Assembly: GCA_947447895.1 (NCBI GenBank) | Contig: CANFLM010000002.1 | Coordinates: 1-64,000 of the forward strand | From: Hyphomicrobiales bacterium | Lineage (GTDB): Bacteria; Pseudomonadota; Alphaproteobacteria; Rhizobiales; Beijerinckiaceae | Direction: 5' to 3' | Length of the DNA stretch: 64,000 nucleotides | Part shown: positions 52,315 to 62,300 of the stretch, piece after piece | How the letters are laid out: the number at the start of each line of letters is the position of its first letter | Numbering within the stretch: position 1 is the stretch's first letter | Program-made: the position numbers and the translations under genes | Notes under the pieces: generated by a model | The model's database searches: none | Told to the model about the DNA's origin: nothing | What the model saw: the letters and a program-made list of their open reading frames with translations, nothing else

Positions 52315-53832
52315 TTAACCGCCAAACAGATGAACCGGTTTGGCCGGTTTGCTGCTTTGGGTGGCTTCATCCTCTGCGGATCGGTCCATCGGACCCGGAT
52401 CATCGGGCGAGGTCACCAGCGGAAACACCACGGATGACGCCGGTTTCGGCTTGGGCTTTTGGGCTTCTGGCGTGATTGTTGGGGCTGCCGGTGCTGCAGC
52501 CAATGTGACGGGCGCAGTTTCCGGCGCAGGATGGTCCGTCAGGTCCCGGGCGGTGATGGATTCTTGCGGATACTTCCATGCGAAGGCATCAAGACGTCCC
52601 GAAACAGGCGACACCGCTGCCCAATGATCGGAGACCAGTCCGTCGGCAATCCATGCCGCATCACGCGGAGCGCGCGAGGCGCGGGCCAGCCAGAGTTGCG
52701 CGGCCGAGGGATCGTGGTGTTCGAGCTGCTCCAGACGGGCCATCAGCAGGCAGAAGCGCGTTGTCGGCCGATTGGCGATTTCGGGGCTGAGGATCTGTCT
52801 GGCGCGGGTAAAATCACGGGCCTCGATCGCGCATTGGGCAAGGGCATAGCGGCTATCGGAGTGTTCTGCGGTCTGTCGGGTCAGCACTTCGGCGCGCGTC
52901 AGCCGGTCGGACGGGGAATCGCCGTGGCGCAGATGGATATAGGCCTGGGCCAGATCGGGATGCGGAGCGAGCGACCAGCAGGCTTCGAGCAAACGGCTGG
53001 CCTTGCGCAAATCCTCGCGGGCCATCAGCAAGTGCGCCACCAGCACCGTGGCAGGGACCAGATCGGGGGCCAGTTTGACCGCTTCCTGGCCCAGATCGAG
53101 CGCGGTTTCGGCATCGGTCCTGTGCAGACTGTTGGCATAGGCCGTCAGCAAGACCGCACGCTGGCGGCGGTAAAGCGGCTTTTCCAGCTGCTTCTGCATG
53201 CGCTGCAGCAGTGCCAGGGCTTGCGACCAGTCCTCTTGCTGGCAGTGCCATTCCAGCAGGGCCTCATTGGCCCATGGCAGAGCCGGTTGAACCTGTTGGG
53301 CCTGACGGGCAAAGGAGAGAGCCTCGTCATGCTCGCCCCGCCGCTGCGCTTCGATGAACAGGCCGCGCAGACCGAGCGTCTTGGCGTCCTCGAGGTCCAG
53401 CATAGAGCGGAAGGCGCGGTCGGCGGCAAGCCTGTCGCCGCTGAGCTGGGCGTACTGGGCCTGCAGCAGCAGCACCAGCGGCTCGGAACCCAGACATTTA
53501 TGGGCATCCCTGGCCGCGCGTTCGGCCGTTTTGCGATCGCCCATGCCGATTGCCATCATCCCGCGTGCGACGGCCTGATAGCCCTTGTCGCGTTTGCGGC
53601 CAGAATAATACTGGCTCAATGCCTGCGGAATATTGACGAGGTAGCGGATGCAGGCCCACACCATGGCCAGCATCACTGCCAGAGCGAGCGTCCCGACAGC
53701 GGCCACCGCCAGCGAGGTTTCGATCTGGTAGGGACCGAGATTGACCAGCAATCCGCCGCGCATATCCACCAGCCAGGCCAGTCCGGTGGCGGTTGCCGAC
53801 AGCAGGATCAGGGTGATCAGGGCGCGGATCAT
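52315..53832 (-). CDS. hemY: HemY-like membrane TPR protein
   Basis: Inner-membrane protein of 505 residues with two N-terminal transmembrane segments (about 4-22 and 40-65) enclosing a short loop. A long TPR array follows (about 90-400; RAARDAHKCLGSEPLVLLLQAQYAQLSGD, EALLEWHCQQEDWSQALALLQRM). The Pro/Ala-rich tail carries many acidic residues. HemY N-terminal family; associated with haem synthesis clusters, exact role unclear. The ATG overlaps the mic60 stop (ATGA). Confidence 0.9.
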   Translation of the reverse strand: MIRALITLILLSATATGLAWLVDMRGGLLVNLGPYQIETSLAVAAVGTLALAVMLAMVWACIRYLVNIPQALSQYYSGRKRDKGYQAVARGMMAIGMGDRKTAERAARDAHKCLGSEPLVLLLQAQYAQLSGDRLAADRAFRSMLDLEDAKTLGLRGLFIEAQRRGEHDEALSFARQAQQVQPALPWANEALLEWHCQQEDWSQALALLQRMQKQLEKPLYRRQRAVLLTAYANSLHRTDAETALDLGQEAVKLAPDLVPATVLVAHLLMAREDLRKASRLLEACWSLAPHPDLAQAYIHLRHGDSPSDRLTRAEVLTRQTAEHSDSRYALAQCAIEARDFTRARQILSPEIANRPTTRFCLLMARLEQLEHHDPSAAQLWLARASRAPRDAAWIADGLVSDHWAAVSPVSGRLDAFAWKYPQESITARDLTDHPAPETAPVTLAAAPAAPTITPEAQKPKPKPASSVVFPLVTSPDDPGPMDRSAEDEATQSSKPAKPVHLFGG

Positions 53833-54944
53833 TTGCTGCCGCCTTTGGCGGTCCGGCTGGCAGCCAGCAGGTCTTCGGAGGCCGATTTCAGCAGAGCCTC
53901 GCCGGCCATCACAGCCGCCAGCCGCTTGTGCAACAGGGCTTCGAAGTTGCGGGCCTGGGCACGCATGGCATCGGGCAGCAGGTTGAAATGCTTGAGCGCC
54001 TCGTCGGTCCGCCCCGCCTGCAAAGCGAGCGTGATCAGGTGCATGCGGCTTTCTGGATCGGTGGCCTGATTGTCATCCAGCCGCCGGATACGGACCAGCG
54101 TGCTCAGGCTTTGCCATATTTTAGCCGACCAGCTCTGATCGGCTGGTATCGGGATGGCTTTGCGCAACTGCGGGATTAGGCCTGCAAACTGGCCGAGCAG
54201 CTGGACCTGTGAGGGATTGCCATTGGCCGTGTCATGCAGCAGGGGCTGGATCGCGGCATCGACGCCCAGCAATTCCAGTGCGGCAAGTTCCGAGAGAAAA
54301 GGCTGGCCGGCTTCCAGCCTGTCACTGATCAGCAAAGCCAGCGACAATTTGGCGGTTTCAAACCCCAATGCGCTTGTGGCAACAGGACTTGTGACAGCAG
54401 GACTTGCGGCGGCTGGCTTGTCGTTCTGGGTGTCCTGCTTGAGCAGGACGATGGAATTTTCAAGCGCCGAGAGGCGGCGCACAAGCGGGGTGACATCGAC
54501 CGTTCCGGCCCCGTTGAGCGTGCGGTTGATGGTTTCCAGCTCGCTGCGCAGCGGATCGAACCGCGCTTCCAGAGCAGCCAGACGCTTGTCAGTGGTTTCA
54601 AGCGCGCGGCGGGTCGCGGCGGTGGCGATATTGCTCTCGGCAATGGCGAGGCGGTCCGAGAGGTCGGCCATCGGGTTCAGCAGTTGCGACAGGCCGAAAA
54701 AAAGACCGAAAGCCACTGCGCCACCCGCCAATCCGGCGAGCATGGGACGTATCAGGCCGGGCGCGGGGTTAGGGGATGCGGCAGGGGAAACGGGCGGGAC
54801 AGTGGCACTGTCGGGATGCGGCACGAAATGGGCGGCCTCGTCCATTGCAGGCGGTGTTTTGGCCGGTTCGGGAGCCGATGGGGCCGGTTTGGTGTTAGGA
54901 TCCAAAATAGTCACCTCTTGTCCGCACGGATGATCGTAATCCAT
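53829..54944 (-). CDS. Mic60/mitofilin-like inner membrane protein
   Basis: A 371-residue protein with a Pro/Ala-rich cytosolic N-terminus (about 1-60), one transmembrane segment (about 66-88; MLAGLAGGAVAFGLFFGL), a coiled coil (about 93-175), and a C-terminal mitofilin domain (about 195-360). It is the alphaproteobacterial relative of mitochondrial Mic60, which shapes inner membranes, and its position between hemD and hemY is the conserved one. Confidence 0.88.
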   Translation of the reverse strand: MDYDHPCGQEVTILDPNTKPAPSAPEPAKTPPAMDEAAHFVPHPDSATVPPVSPAASPNPAPGLIRPMLAGLAGGAVAFGLFFGLSQLLNPMADLSDRLAIAESNIATAATRRALETTDKRLAALEARFDPLRSELETINRTLNGAGTVDVTPLVRRLSALENSIVLLKQDTQNDKPAAASPAVTSPVATSALGFETAKLSLALLISDRLEAGQPFLSELAALELLGVDAAIQPLLHDTANGNPSQVQLLGQFAGLIPQLRKAIPIPADQSWSAKIWQSLSTLVRIRRLDDNQATDPESRMHLITLALQAGRTDEALKHFNLLPDAMRAQARNFEALLHKRLAAVMAGEALLKSASEDLLAASRTAKGGSK

Positions 54945-54956
54945 ATTTTTGGCAGT

Positions 54957-55676
54957 TTATATCCTCAATGCCTTTCGCATCGTTAACAGCGCGCCCATCA
55001 TCGCCTGCTGGTTGGGTTGTGTAGCGATGGTGATGTCGGTGCCGCCAGCGGCTTTGACGGCGGCTTGCAAAGCCTGCGAGATCAGCAGATGGCGGGCGCG
55101 GGGGAACAGATCGGGTCGCGGGCTGGCTTTAGCGAGGGCGGCGGCACGTTCGACCGATTGTTGCGAATAATGCAGCCAGACCGGATGCGGATCATCAAGC
55201 AGAGCCAGTGCCTCTTGCGGAAAGGCCTCGGCAGCCTCCATCCGGTAGGTGGCGAGGGTGGTCAGCCGCATTGTGTCCGATAAAGCCAGTTCGATATCGG
55301 GTTTGTGCGGTTCGCCTGTCAGGTAAAGCAGCGCCCGGCCTTGCGGCACCTTGTCATGGACGAGGCCGATCAGTCCGGTGACATCGCCGGCAGCGGAAAA
55401 AACCGTTTCAAATCCCGTTCCGCGGGCCAGATCGGCGGAGGCGTCACCTACGCAAAACACTGGAACCGGCATCAGGGGCTCCAGTTGTGTCCGATCCAGC
55501 ATCGCAACAGATGCGCGGCTGGTGATGATGAGGCCGTCAAAATGCCGGTCGGGGATCGCCACGGGCAGCGCAAGGCGTCTGGCGAGCGGGGCGATCACGG
55601 GGATGCAGCCCAGATCGGCCACCAGACGGGCGGTTGTGCGTGCATCGTCCCCGGCACGGGTGATAATCACCTGCAT
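54957..55676 (-). CDS. hemD: Uroporphyrinogen-III synthase
   Basis: Cyclises hydroxymethylbilane with ring D inversion. The 239-residue protein has the HemD layout of two lobes: N-terminal VIITRAGDDARTTARLVADLG, DGLIITSRASVAML, FCVGDASADLARGTGFETVF, and ALLYLTGEPHKPDIELAL; C-terminal HYSQQSVERAAAL and LISQALQAAVKAAGG. HemD sequences are divergent, and these are the usual anchors. hemC, commonly the immediate upstream gene, is absent here; tsaD starts divergently 181 bases away. Confidence 0.9.
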   Translation of the reverse strand: MQVIITRAGDDARTTARLVADLGCIPVIAPLARRLALPVAIPDRHFDGLIITSRASVAMLDRTQLEPLMPVPVFCVGDASADLARGTGFETVFSAAGDVTGLIGLVHDKVPQGRALLYLTGEPHKPDIELALSDTMRLTTLATYRMEAAEAFPQEALALLDDPHPVWLHYSQQSVERAAALAKASPRPDLFPRARHLLISQALQAAVKAAGGTDITIATQPNQQAMMGALLTMRKALRI

Positions 55677-55857
55677 GGCTGGCTCTGTCCCGCTGTCATT
55701 GCAACTATCAAGTCTTCGGCGACAATCAAGTCCTTGCGTCTTGTCAAAGCCTGATTATAGGGAGTAGCACTCTGGCTTGATAGGGCCGAAAAGAAACTCC
55801 AATGCCACAAAGCTGATAAAAGGCTGGTCGGGTCATGGATTGTGGAGCGAAAACCGC

Positions 55858-56931
55858 ATGATCGTTCTTGGGATCGAGACCACCTGCGATGAAACCGCCG
55901 CAAGCGTAGTGGCTTTGCAGCGCGACGGCCGCGGGCATATTCTGTCCAACGAGATTTTGAGCCAGATCGAGGAACACGCGCCCTATGGCGGCGTGGTGCC
56001 CGAAATTGCCGCGCGCGCCCATGTCACCGCTCTTGATGGTTTGATCAGCCGTGCGATGGCGCGGGCACAGGTCTCATTCAAGGATCTCGACGGCATTGCC
56101 GCTGCCGCCGGGCCCGGCTTGATCGGCGGGGTGATTGTCGGGCTGACCACCGGAAAAACCCTGTCGCTGGTCACCGACAAACCCTTTCTGGCGGTCAACC
56201 ATCTGGAAGCTCATGCCTTGTCGCCGCGGCTGACCGACGGCGTGGATTTTCCCTATCTGCTGTTGCTGGCCTCGGGGGGACATTCGCAATTGATGGCTGT
56301 GCGCGGGGTGGATGATTATGTCCGTCTCGGCACCACCATTGACGATGCCATCGGTGAAGCCTTTGATAAAACGGCCAAGATGCTGGGTCTGCCCTATCCG
56401 GGCGGTCCCTCGGTCGAGCGCGAGGCCGAACGCGGCAATCCCGAGCGTTTTGCCCTGCCGCGTCCGATGCTGGGCCGTGCCGGAGCGGATTTCTCGCTGT
56501 CCGGTCTCAAAACGGCCGTGCGGATCGAGGCGCAGCGGATTGCCCCGCTGACCAATACCGATATTGCCGATTTGTGCGCGGGCTTTCAGGCCGCTGTCAC
56601 CGATGTGGTTGTGGACCGCACCCGCGCGGCATTGCGGCTGTTCCGCACCTCGATCGGCACACCCAATGCTCTGGTGGTGGCCGGTGGTGTAGCCGCCAAT
56701 ATGACCCTGAGGCGGGCCTTGCATCGTCTGGCTTCCGAGAGCGGCCTAACCCTTGTGGCGCCGCCTTTGGCCTTGTGCACCGACAATGGTGCGATGATCG
56801 CCTGGGCCGGGATCGAGCGGTTGCGTTTGGGACTGGTGGATCCGCTTGATACGCCGCCCAAGCCGCGCTGGCCCCTGAAGGCCAAATTGTCCGATCTTCC
56901 CGACAGCATCACGCCGGAGGATGCCGCATGA
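55858..56931 (+). CDS. tsaD: tRNA threonylcarbamoyltransferase TsaD
   Basis: Transfers threonylcarbamoyl to A37 of ANN-decoding tRNAs with TsaB/TsaE. The 357-residue protein has the start [18 protein letters not shown], metal-site [12 protein letters not shown] with both histidines, [11 protein letters not shown] and the [10 protein letters not shown] region. ATG at 55858 begins exactly at the family N-terminus; the longer upstream frame is spurious. Its stop overlaps gpsA. mtaB in this window acts on the same t6A nucleotide. Confidence 0.96.
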   Translation: MIVLGIETTCDETAASVVALQRDGRGHILSNEILSQIEEHAPYGGVVPEIAARAHVTALDGLISRAMARAQVSFKDLDGIAAAAGPGLIGGVIVGLTTGKTLSLVTDKPFLAVNHLEAHALSPRLTDGVDFPYLLLLASGGHSQLMAVRGVDDYVRLGTTIDDAIGEAFDKTAKMLGLPYPGGPSVEREAERGNPERFALPRPMLGRAGADFSLSGLKTAVRIEAQRIAPLTNTDIADLCAGFQAAVTDVVVDRTRAALRLFRTSIGTPNALVVAGGVAANMTLRRALHRLASESGLTLVAPPLALCTDNGAMIAWAGIERLRLGLVDPLDTPPKPRWPLKAKLSDLPDSITPEDAA

Positions 56932-57929
56932 CGCAACAGGCTGTGCCGGCGATTGCGGTGATCGGTGCCGGAGCATGGGGGACGGCACTGGCCAATGCGG
57001 CGGCTGTGGCCGGATGCCGCGTGACGCTATGGGCGCGCGATGCCGCCCAGATTGCCGCGATGCGGCAGGACCGCTCCAATCAGGCCCGTCTGCCGGATGT
57101 GCCCTTGCACGAGAGGGTCACTCCGGAGGCCTCGTTGCAGGCGGCGGTATCCGGCGTGCAGGCTGTGTTGCTGGTGGTGCCGGCCCAGACCGTGGCCCAG
57201 ATGGCCGCGACCCTGCAGCCTGTGCTGCCGCAGGGCGTGCCGGTGATCATTTGCGCCAAGGGGATCGACCGCGCCTCGGGCCATTTCATGAGCGAGGTGG
57301 TGGAAGAGGCCATGCCCGCTGTGCCGGTCATGGTGCTGTCGGGTCCGAGTTTCGCGCAGGATGTCGGACTTGGTTTACCCACCGCCGTGGTGCTGGCCGG
57401 ACGTGACGAGGCCGCCTGCAAGGCTCTGGCCGAAACACTCTCCTCGCCGCGCTTTCGTGTCTATCACAGCACAGATCTGCGCGGTGTCGAGATTGGCGGA
57501 GCGGCCAAAAACGTGCTGGCGATTGCGGCGGGCATTGTGGCTGGTCGCGGGTTGGGTGAAAGCGCACGCGCGGCTTTGACGGCGCGTGGTTTTGCCGAAT
57601 TGCTGCGTTTCTCGCACGCCTTTGGCGGCCGTCCCGAAACGCTGATGGGCCTGTCGGGTCTGGGTGATCTGGTGCTGACCTGCGCTTCCGACAAATCGCG
57701 CAACTTTGCTTTCGGTCTGGCTTTGGGGCGTGGCGCTTCGGTGGAACAGGCGTCGGGCGGCAAATTGGCGGAAGGCGCGCTGACCGCCGGTGTCCTGGTC
57801 GGAATGGCCCGCAGCAAGGGCGTCGATATGCCGATTGCCGAGGCCGTCAATGCGGTGCTTGAAGGCCGGTCGGGCATTGACGAGGCCGTGGCCGGCTTGA
57901 TGGCGCGCCCGCTCAAGGCCGAACATTGA
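56928..57929 (+). CDS. gpsA: NAD(P)-dependent glycerol-3-phosphate dehydrogenase
   Basis: Reduces dihydroxyacetone phosphate to sn-glycerol 3-phosphate, the backbone of phospholipids. The 333-residue protein has the Rossmann motif [12 protein letters not shown] (about 11-22), the NHxxG-like [19 protein letters not shown], the catalytic lysine region [27 protein letters not shown], and [11 protein letters not shown]. Coupled to tsaD (ATGA). Together with plsC it supplies glycerophospholipid synthesis. Confidence 0.96.
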   Translation: MTQQAVPAIAVIGAGAWGTALANAAAVAGCRVTLWARDAAQIAAMRQDRSNQARLPDVPLHERVTPEASLQAAVSGVQAVLLVVPAQTVAQMAATLQPVLPQGVPVIICAKGIDRASGHFMSEVVEEAMPAVPVMVLSGPSFAQDVGLGLPTAVVLAGRDEAACKALAETLSSPRFRVYHSTDLRGVEIGGAAKNVLAIAAGIVAGRGLGESARAALTARGFAELLRFSHAFGGRPETLMGLSGLGDLVLTCASDKSRNFAFGLALGRGASVEQASGGKLAEGALTAGVLVGMARSKGVDMPIAEAVNAVLEGRSGIDEAVAGLMARPLKAEH

Positions 57930-58013
57930 CAGGGCAGCGGGCAAGCGGGGCTTTACGGATCAGCCGTTTCGCCCCATTTTCAGACGATCGCGTGACACAA
58001 TCGGGGGCAGGCA

Positions 58014-58430
58014 ATGGCCTATTGGCTTTATAAATCGGAACCGTTCAAATGGTCCTGGCAGCAGCAGGTCGAAGCCGGAGCGGAAGGCACATTCTGGAAC
58101 GGGGTGCGCAACCATCTGGCCAAAAAGCACATGCAGGCGATGAAACTGGGTGATCGCGGCTTTTTCTACCATTCCAACGAGGGAAAAGAGATTGTCGGCC
58201 TCGTCGAGGTGATCCGCGAGGCCTATCCCGACCCGACCGCCGAGCCGGGCGAGCCCTGGGTGGTGGTCGACCTTAAGGCCGTCAAGCCGATGCCAAAGCC
58301 CGTCACGCTGGCGCAGGTGAAGGCGACCGAATCTCTGTCGAAAATGGCACTGGTGACCTCGATGCGCCTGTCGGTGCAGCCTGTCACGGACGAGGAATGG
58401 GACATTGTCTGCCGGATGGGCGGGGTGTGA
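58014..58430 (+). CDS. EVE domain protein
   Basis: A 138-residue PUA-like EVE domain: YWLYKSEPFKWSW at the start, WNGVRNHLAKKHMQAMKLGDRGFFYHSNEGKEIVGLVEV in the middle, and PVTLAQVKATESLSKMALV. EVE domains bind modified bases in DNA or RNA; the free-standing form after gpsA is typical of alphaproteobacteria (often with a YCII gene between, missing here). No signal peptide. Confidence 0.92.
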   Translation: MAYWLYKSEPFKWSWQQQVEAGAEGTFWNGVRNHLAKKHMQAMKLGDRGFFYHSNEGKEIVGLVEVIREAYPDPTAEPGEPWVVVDLKAVKPMPKPVTLAQVKATESLSKMALVTSMRLSVQPVTDEEWDIVCRMGGV

Positions 58431-58548
58431 CGCCAGCAATGCGGCTCCCCGTCAATTCGCGCTCGACGGGTGCGGCAAAAGGGGTACAATCATTTCAGGC
58501 TGATAAAATAGGCATCTTCTAGAAACTTTTACAGATAGGAACGCTTTG

Positions 58549-59253
58549 ATGAGTGTCGAATATGTGATCACCCCCGCCCCGCGTGCCACCCTGCCGGTTG
58601 TCGGCACCACGGCGGTTTTTCCGGTGCGGCGCGCCTATTGCATCGGCCGCAACTATGCCGCCCATACCCGTGAAATGGGCGGAGATCCGACCCGCGAACC
58701 GCCGTTCTTTTTCCAGAAATCCGCCGATTGCCTGCAGCCGGTGCCTACCGGCGAGACGGTGCACCATCCCTATCCGACCCTGACCCATAATTACCATCAC
58801 GAGATCGAAATGGTGGTCGCGCTCAAGAGTGGCGGCGTGCATATTCCGGTCGAAAAAGCGCTGGAGCATGTGTTCGGCTATGCGATCGGTCTCGATATGA
58901 CCCGCCGCGATCTGCAGGAGGAAGCCAAGCAGTTGCGTCGCCCGTGGGACAGCGGCAAGAGCTCGGATTTCTCCGGACCCTGCGGCCCGATCCATCCGGT
59001 GGCGCAGGTCGGCCATCTGGCAAAAGGTTTTATCCGCGTCTCGGTTGACGGCATCGTCAAGCAGAAGGGCGATATTTCCGACATGATCTGGTCGGTGGCC
59101 GAACAGATTTCGATTCTGTCACAGGCCTACCATCTGGAAGCGGGCGATGTGATCTTCTCCGGCACGCCGGACGGGGTCGGCCCCGTCATCCGTGGCCAGA
59201 CCATGCTGTGCGAAATCGAACATCTGGGCGAGATGAGCTTGAAAGTCGTCTAA
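58549..59253 (+). CDS. Fumarylacetoacetate hydrolase family protein (fumarylpyruvate hydrolase-like)
   Basis: A 234-residue FAH-fold hydrolase. Motifs: RAYCIGRNYAAHTREMGGDP, PPFFFQKSADCLQP, HHEIEMVVAL (metal-binding Glu residues), GYAIGLDMTRRDLQEEAK, and SGTPDGVGPV. The metal site (Glu-x-Glu and Asp) appears intact. The closest type is fumarylpyruvate/acylpyruvate hydrolase; no other gentisate genes are nearby. ATG at 58549 has TAGGA upstream. It converges with ftsY. Confidence 0.88.
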   Translation: MSVEYVITPAPRATLPVVGTTAVFPVRRAYCIGRNYAAHTREMGGDPTREPPFFFQKSADCLQPVPTGETVHHPYPTLTHNYHHEIEMVVALKSGGVHIPVEKALEHVFGYAIGLDMTRRDLQEEAKQLRRPWDSGKSSDFSGPCGPIHPVAQVGHLAKGFIRVSVDGIVKQKGDISDMIWSVAEQISILSQAYHLEAGDVIFSGTPDGVGPVIRGQTMLCEIEHLGEMSLKVV

Positions 59254-59263
59254 ATCTGAAAAC

Positions 59264-60292
59264 TCAAGCCAAACCAGCAATGGCCTTGGCAAAATCCCCG
59301 GCGGCGAAGGGTTCGAGATCGTCGACCCCTTCGCCCACACCAATGAAATGCACGGGCAGACCCTGCGCCTCGGCCAGTGCCACCAGAATGCCGCCGCGTG
59401 CCGTACCGTCGAGCTTGGTCATCACCAGACCCGTGACGCCAGCCGCTTTCTTGAACAGATCCACCTGCGACAGGGCGTTCTGTCCTACAGTGGCGTCGAG
59501 TACCAGCAGCACCGCATGCGGGGCCGTCGCGTCGACCTTTTTGATCACGCGGATGATTTTTTCCAGCTCGGCCATCAGCTCGGCGCGGTTTTGGAGGCGG
59601 CCTGCGGTGTCGATCATCACAATATCGGTGCCCTGCTCGCGGGCCTGGGTGACGGCGTCAAAGGCCAGCCCGGCCGCATCGGCCCCTTGCGGGCGGCTCA
59701 TCACCTCGGCGCCGGTGCGTTGTCCCCAGACCTGCAATTGCTCGATGGCGGCGGCGCGGAACGTATCGCCCGCGGCCAGCAGCACCGAACGGCCTTCCTG
59801 ACGGAATTTCGCAGTCAATTTGCCGATTGTGGTGGTCTTGCCTGCTCCGTTGACACCCGCCATGACAATCACGAACGGTTTGTGATCGGCCTCGATCACA
59901 AGGGGATGGGCCACAGGCCGCAACACGGCTTCGATCTCGTGGGCCAGAATGGCGCGGACTTCTTCGACCTCGATGTCCTTTTCAAACCGGCCTTTGCGCA
60001 GGCTTTCGATGATGCGGGCCGAGACGGTGGTGCCCAGATCAGCGCGAATCAGCACATCCTCGAAATCCTGCAGCGTGTCGCTGTCGAGCTTGCGCTTGGT
60101 GATGAGGTCACTGATGCCCTGCCCGAGCGCGGAGGAGGAACGGGCCAGCCCGCTGCTCAGCCGTTGCCACCAGGAACCGCCGCTCGGCGGGGCGGTTTCG
60201 GCTGCCGACAATGCGTCATCGCTGCCGGCCTTCTGTTTGGATCCAAACAGCCGGGAGAGAAAACCTCTGTTTTGTTCATCATTTTGTGTCAT
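59264..60292 (-). CDS. ftsY: Signal recognition particle receptor FtsY
   Basis: GTPase receptor for SRP at the membrane. The 342-residue protein has a short N-terminal A region, N domain (about 50-130), and NG motifs VMAGVNGAGKTTTIGKLTAKF, DTAGRLQNRAELM, LVLDATVGQNALSQV and TKLDGTARGGIL. GTG at 60295 and ATG at 60292 are adjacent. Unlike most relatives it is not adjacent to mtaB; a pseudouridine synthase is interposed and divergent. Confidence 0.95.
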   Translation of the reverse strand: MTQNDEQNRGFLSRLFGSKQKAGSDDALSAAETAPPSGGSWWQRLSSGLARSSSALGQGISDLITKRKLDSDTLQDFEDVLIRADLGTTVSARIIESLRKGRFEKDIEVEEVRAILAHEIEAVLRPVAHPLVIEADHKPFVIVMAGVNGAGKTTTIGKLTAKFRQEGRSVLLAAGDTFRAAAIEQLQVWGQRTGAEVMSRPQGADAAGLAFDAVTQAREQGTDIVMIDTAGRLQNRAELMAELEKIIRVIKKVDATAPHAVLLVLDATVGQNALSQVDLFKKAAGVTGLVMTKLDGTARGGILVALAEAQGLPVHFIGVGEGVDDLEPFAAGDFAKAIAGLA

Positions 60293-60344
60293 CACACTCT
60301 CGATACAGCTTTCGTGCCGCCGGAGAAAGGGCTATCCGACATTC

Positions 60345-61043
60345 ATGACAGAAGAAGATCTGCTCGCCCGCTTGCTGTATCGCGATGCTTTGATGCTGGT
60401 GATTGATAAACCGGCCGGCATAGCCGTGCATCGCGGCCCCAAGGCGGCCTTCGGCGAACATGACGCGCTGGAGGCCTATTTCGGAATTCTGAAGTTCGGC
60501 TTGCCACGTGCTCCCAGCCTTGCGCATCGTCTGGATCGGGATACTTCGGGCTGTCTGGTACTTGGGCGCCACCGCAAAGCGCTAGAAACCCTTGGCGATC
60601 TGTTCAAAAAGGGCAGAATCGACAAAACCTATTGGGCCGTTGTGGAAGGTGGGCCCGGGGAGGACGCCGGCCTGATCGATCTGCCTCTGGGCCGCCGCGA
60701 TGCTTCGCGTGGCTGGTGGATGAAGGTTGACCCCGAGGGTCTGCCCTCGCAATCGCGCTTTACCGTGATGGGGCGGCATGAGGGCCTGACATGGCTGGCA
60801 CTGGATCCGCTGACCGGACGCACCCACCAGCTGCGGGTACATTGCGCGGCAATGGGCTGGCCGATTTTGGGTGATCCGATCTATGGCTCGGCACCGCGTC
60901 AGGGTGGTCCGCCGTTGCATCTGCATGCGCGCGAGGTCACCATTCCGCTCTATCGCAACAAGCCGCCGATTACCGTCACCGCCCCGGTGCCCGAGGCGAT
61001 GGCCGCCGCTTTGACGGCTTGCGGCTATGCCGGTCAGGACTGA
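60345..61043 (+). CDS. RluA-family pseudouridine synthase
   Basis: A 232-residue protein with the core RluA domain only: ALMLVIDKPAGIAVHRGPKA, catalytic AHRLDRDTSGCLVLGRHRKA (Asp in RLD), KTYWAVVEG, and LDPLTGRTHQLRVHCAAMGWPILGDPIYG. There is no S4 domain. The RNA target (23S rRNA or tRNA) cannot be decided. The ATG at 60345 was chosen; the long upstream frame overlaps ftsY on the other strand. Converges with mtaB, 6 bases apart. Confidence 0.9.
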   Translation: MTEEDLLARLLYRDALMLVIDKPAGIAVHRGPKAAFGEHDALEAYFGILKFGLPRAPSLAHRLDRDTSGCLVLGRHRKALETLGDLFKKGRIDKTYWAVVEGGPGEDAGLIDLPLGRRDASRGWWMKVDPEGLPSQSRFTVMGRHEGLTWLALDPLTGRTHQLRVHCAAMGWPILGDPIYGSAPRQGGPPLHLHAREVTIPLYRNKPPITVTAPVPEAMAAALTACGYAGQD

Positions 61044-61049
61044 GGCCGG

Positions 61050-62300
61050 TCAAGCCGCAACCAGATCATGTCCTTCGATGGCGAGGATCGGGGCCTGGAT
61101 GATCTCTCCCGCAGTCACCTGCGAACGAAAGCGGACGGTGGCAAAACCCTCGCCGCGCCCCAGATGGTCCTGTTCGACCAGCACATTCTGCACTGTGCCG
61201 AGCTGGCTTTTCAGATAGGTATCGAGCGCCAGATCACCGGCCGCGCGCAAGCGTTTGGCGCGGTCTTTCACCACCTGCTTGGGCAGCTGCGGCATCCGCG
61301 CCGCCGGCGTGCCCTCGCGCGGGGAAAAGGGGAAGACATGCAGATAGGTCAGGTCGCATTCGCGCACCAAAGCGAGTGAATTGGCAAACATCTCTTCGGT
61401 TTCGGTCGGAAATCCCGCGATAATATCCGCTCCGAACACGATATCGGGTCGTAATGACTTGATTTTCTGGCTGAAGGCAATGGCATCATCGCGTAAGTGG
61501 CGGCGCTTCATCCGCTTCAGGATCATGTCGTCGCCTGCCTGCAACGACAGGTGCAGATGCGGCATCAACCGTTTTTCGCTGGCCAAAGCGTCGATCAAAG
61601 CCTCGTCGGCCTCGATGGAGTCGATCGACGACAGCCGCAGGCGCGGCAGATCCGGCACATGCGTCAGAATGGATTGCATCAACTGCCCCAGTCGCGGCGT
61701 GCCCGGCAGATCGGCGCCCCACGAGGTCATGTCGACGCCGGTCAGCACCACTTCCTTGTAGCCGCGGTCCACCAGCCGTTTGATCTGGTCGACAGCCGCA
61801 CCCATGGCGACCGAGCGCGAGGGACCGCGCCCGTAGGGGATGATGCAGAAGGTGCAGCGGTGGTCGCAGCCGTTTTGGACCTGCACAAAGGCGCGGGTGC
61901 GCCCTTCGAAACCGTCGACCAGATGGCTGGCGGTTTCACGCACCGCCATGATGTCGGCCACCTGGACCCGTTCCGACGCGGCGGTGGGGTCGGCCAGTTG
62001 CGCCCATGTTTGGCTTTGGCTTTTCTCGCTGTTGCCGATCACCCGATCGACCTCGTCCATCGCGGCAAACATGGCCGGTTCGATCTGGGCGGCGCAGCCG
62101 GTGACCACAATGGTCGCCTCAGGCCGTTCGCGTTTGAGTCGGCGGATGGCCTGCCGGGCCTGCCGTGTGGCCTCGGCTGTGACGGCACAGGTGTTGAAAA
62201 TCACCAGATCCTGATGCCCGGCTTCCAGCGCCTGCTGGCGCATGGATTCCGATTCCACAATATTCAGACGGCAGCCGAAGGTGACAACATCGACAGCCAT
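61050..62300 (-). CDS. mtaB: tRNA (t6A37) methylthiotransferase MtaB
   Basis: Radical-SAM enzyme converting t6A37 to ms2t6A. The 416-residue protein has an N-terminal UPF0004 domain (VTFGCRLNIVESESM, FNTCAVTAEATRQARQAIR, TGCAAQIEP), the radical-SAM cluster motif NGCDHRCTFCIIPYGRGPSRS, DIIAGFPTETEE and a C-terminal TRAM domain. The ATG at 62300 overlaps the dapF stop (TGATG). The earlier frame upstream overlaps dapF and is spurious. Confidence 0.95.
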   Translation of the reverse strand: MAVDVVTFGCRLNIVESESMRQQALEAGHQDLVIFNTCAVTAEATRQARQAIRRLKRERPEATIVVTGCAAQIEPAMFAAMDEVDRVIGNSEKSQSQTWAQLADPTAASERVQVADIMAVRETASHLVDGFEGRTRAFVQVQNGCDHRCTFCIIPYGRGPSRSVAMGAAVDQIKRLVDRGYKEVVLTGVDMTSWGADLPGTPRLGQLMQSILTHVPDLPRLRLSSIDSIEADEALIDALASEKRLMPHLHLSLQAGDDMILKRMKRRHLRDDAIAFSQKIKSLRPDIVFGADIIAGFPTETEEMFANSLALVRECDLTYLHVFPFSPREGTPAARMPQLPKQVVKDRAKRLRAAGDLALDTYLKSQLGTVQNVLVEQDHLGRGEGFATVRFRSQVTAGEIIQAPILAIEGHDLVAA

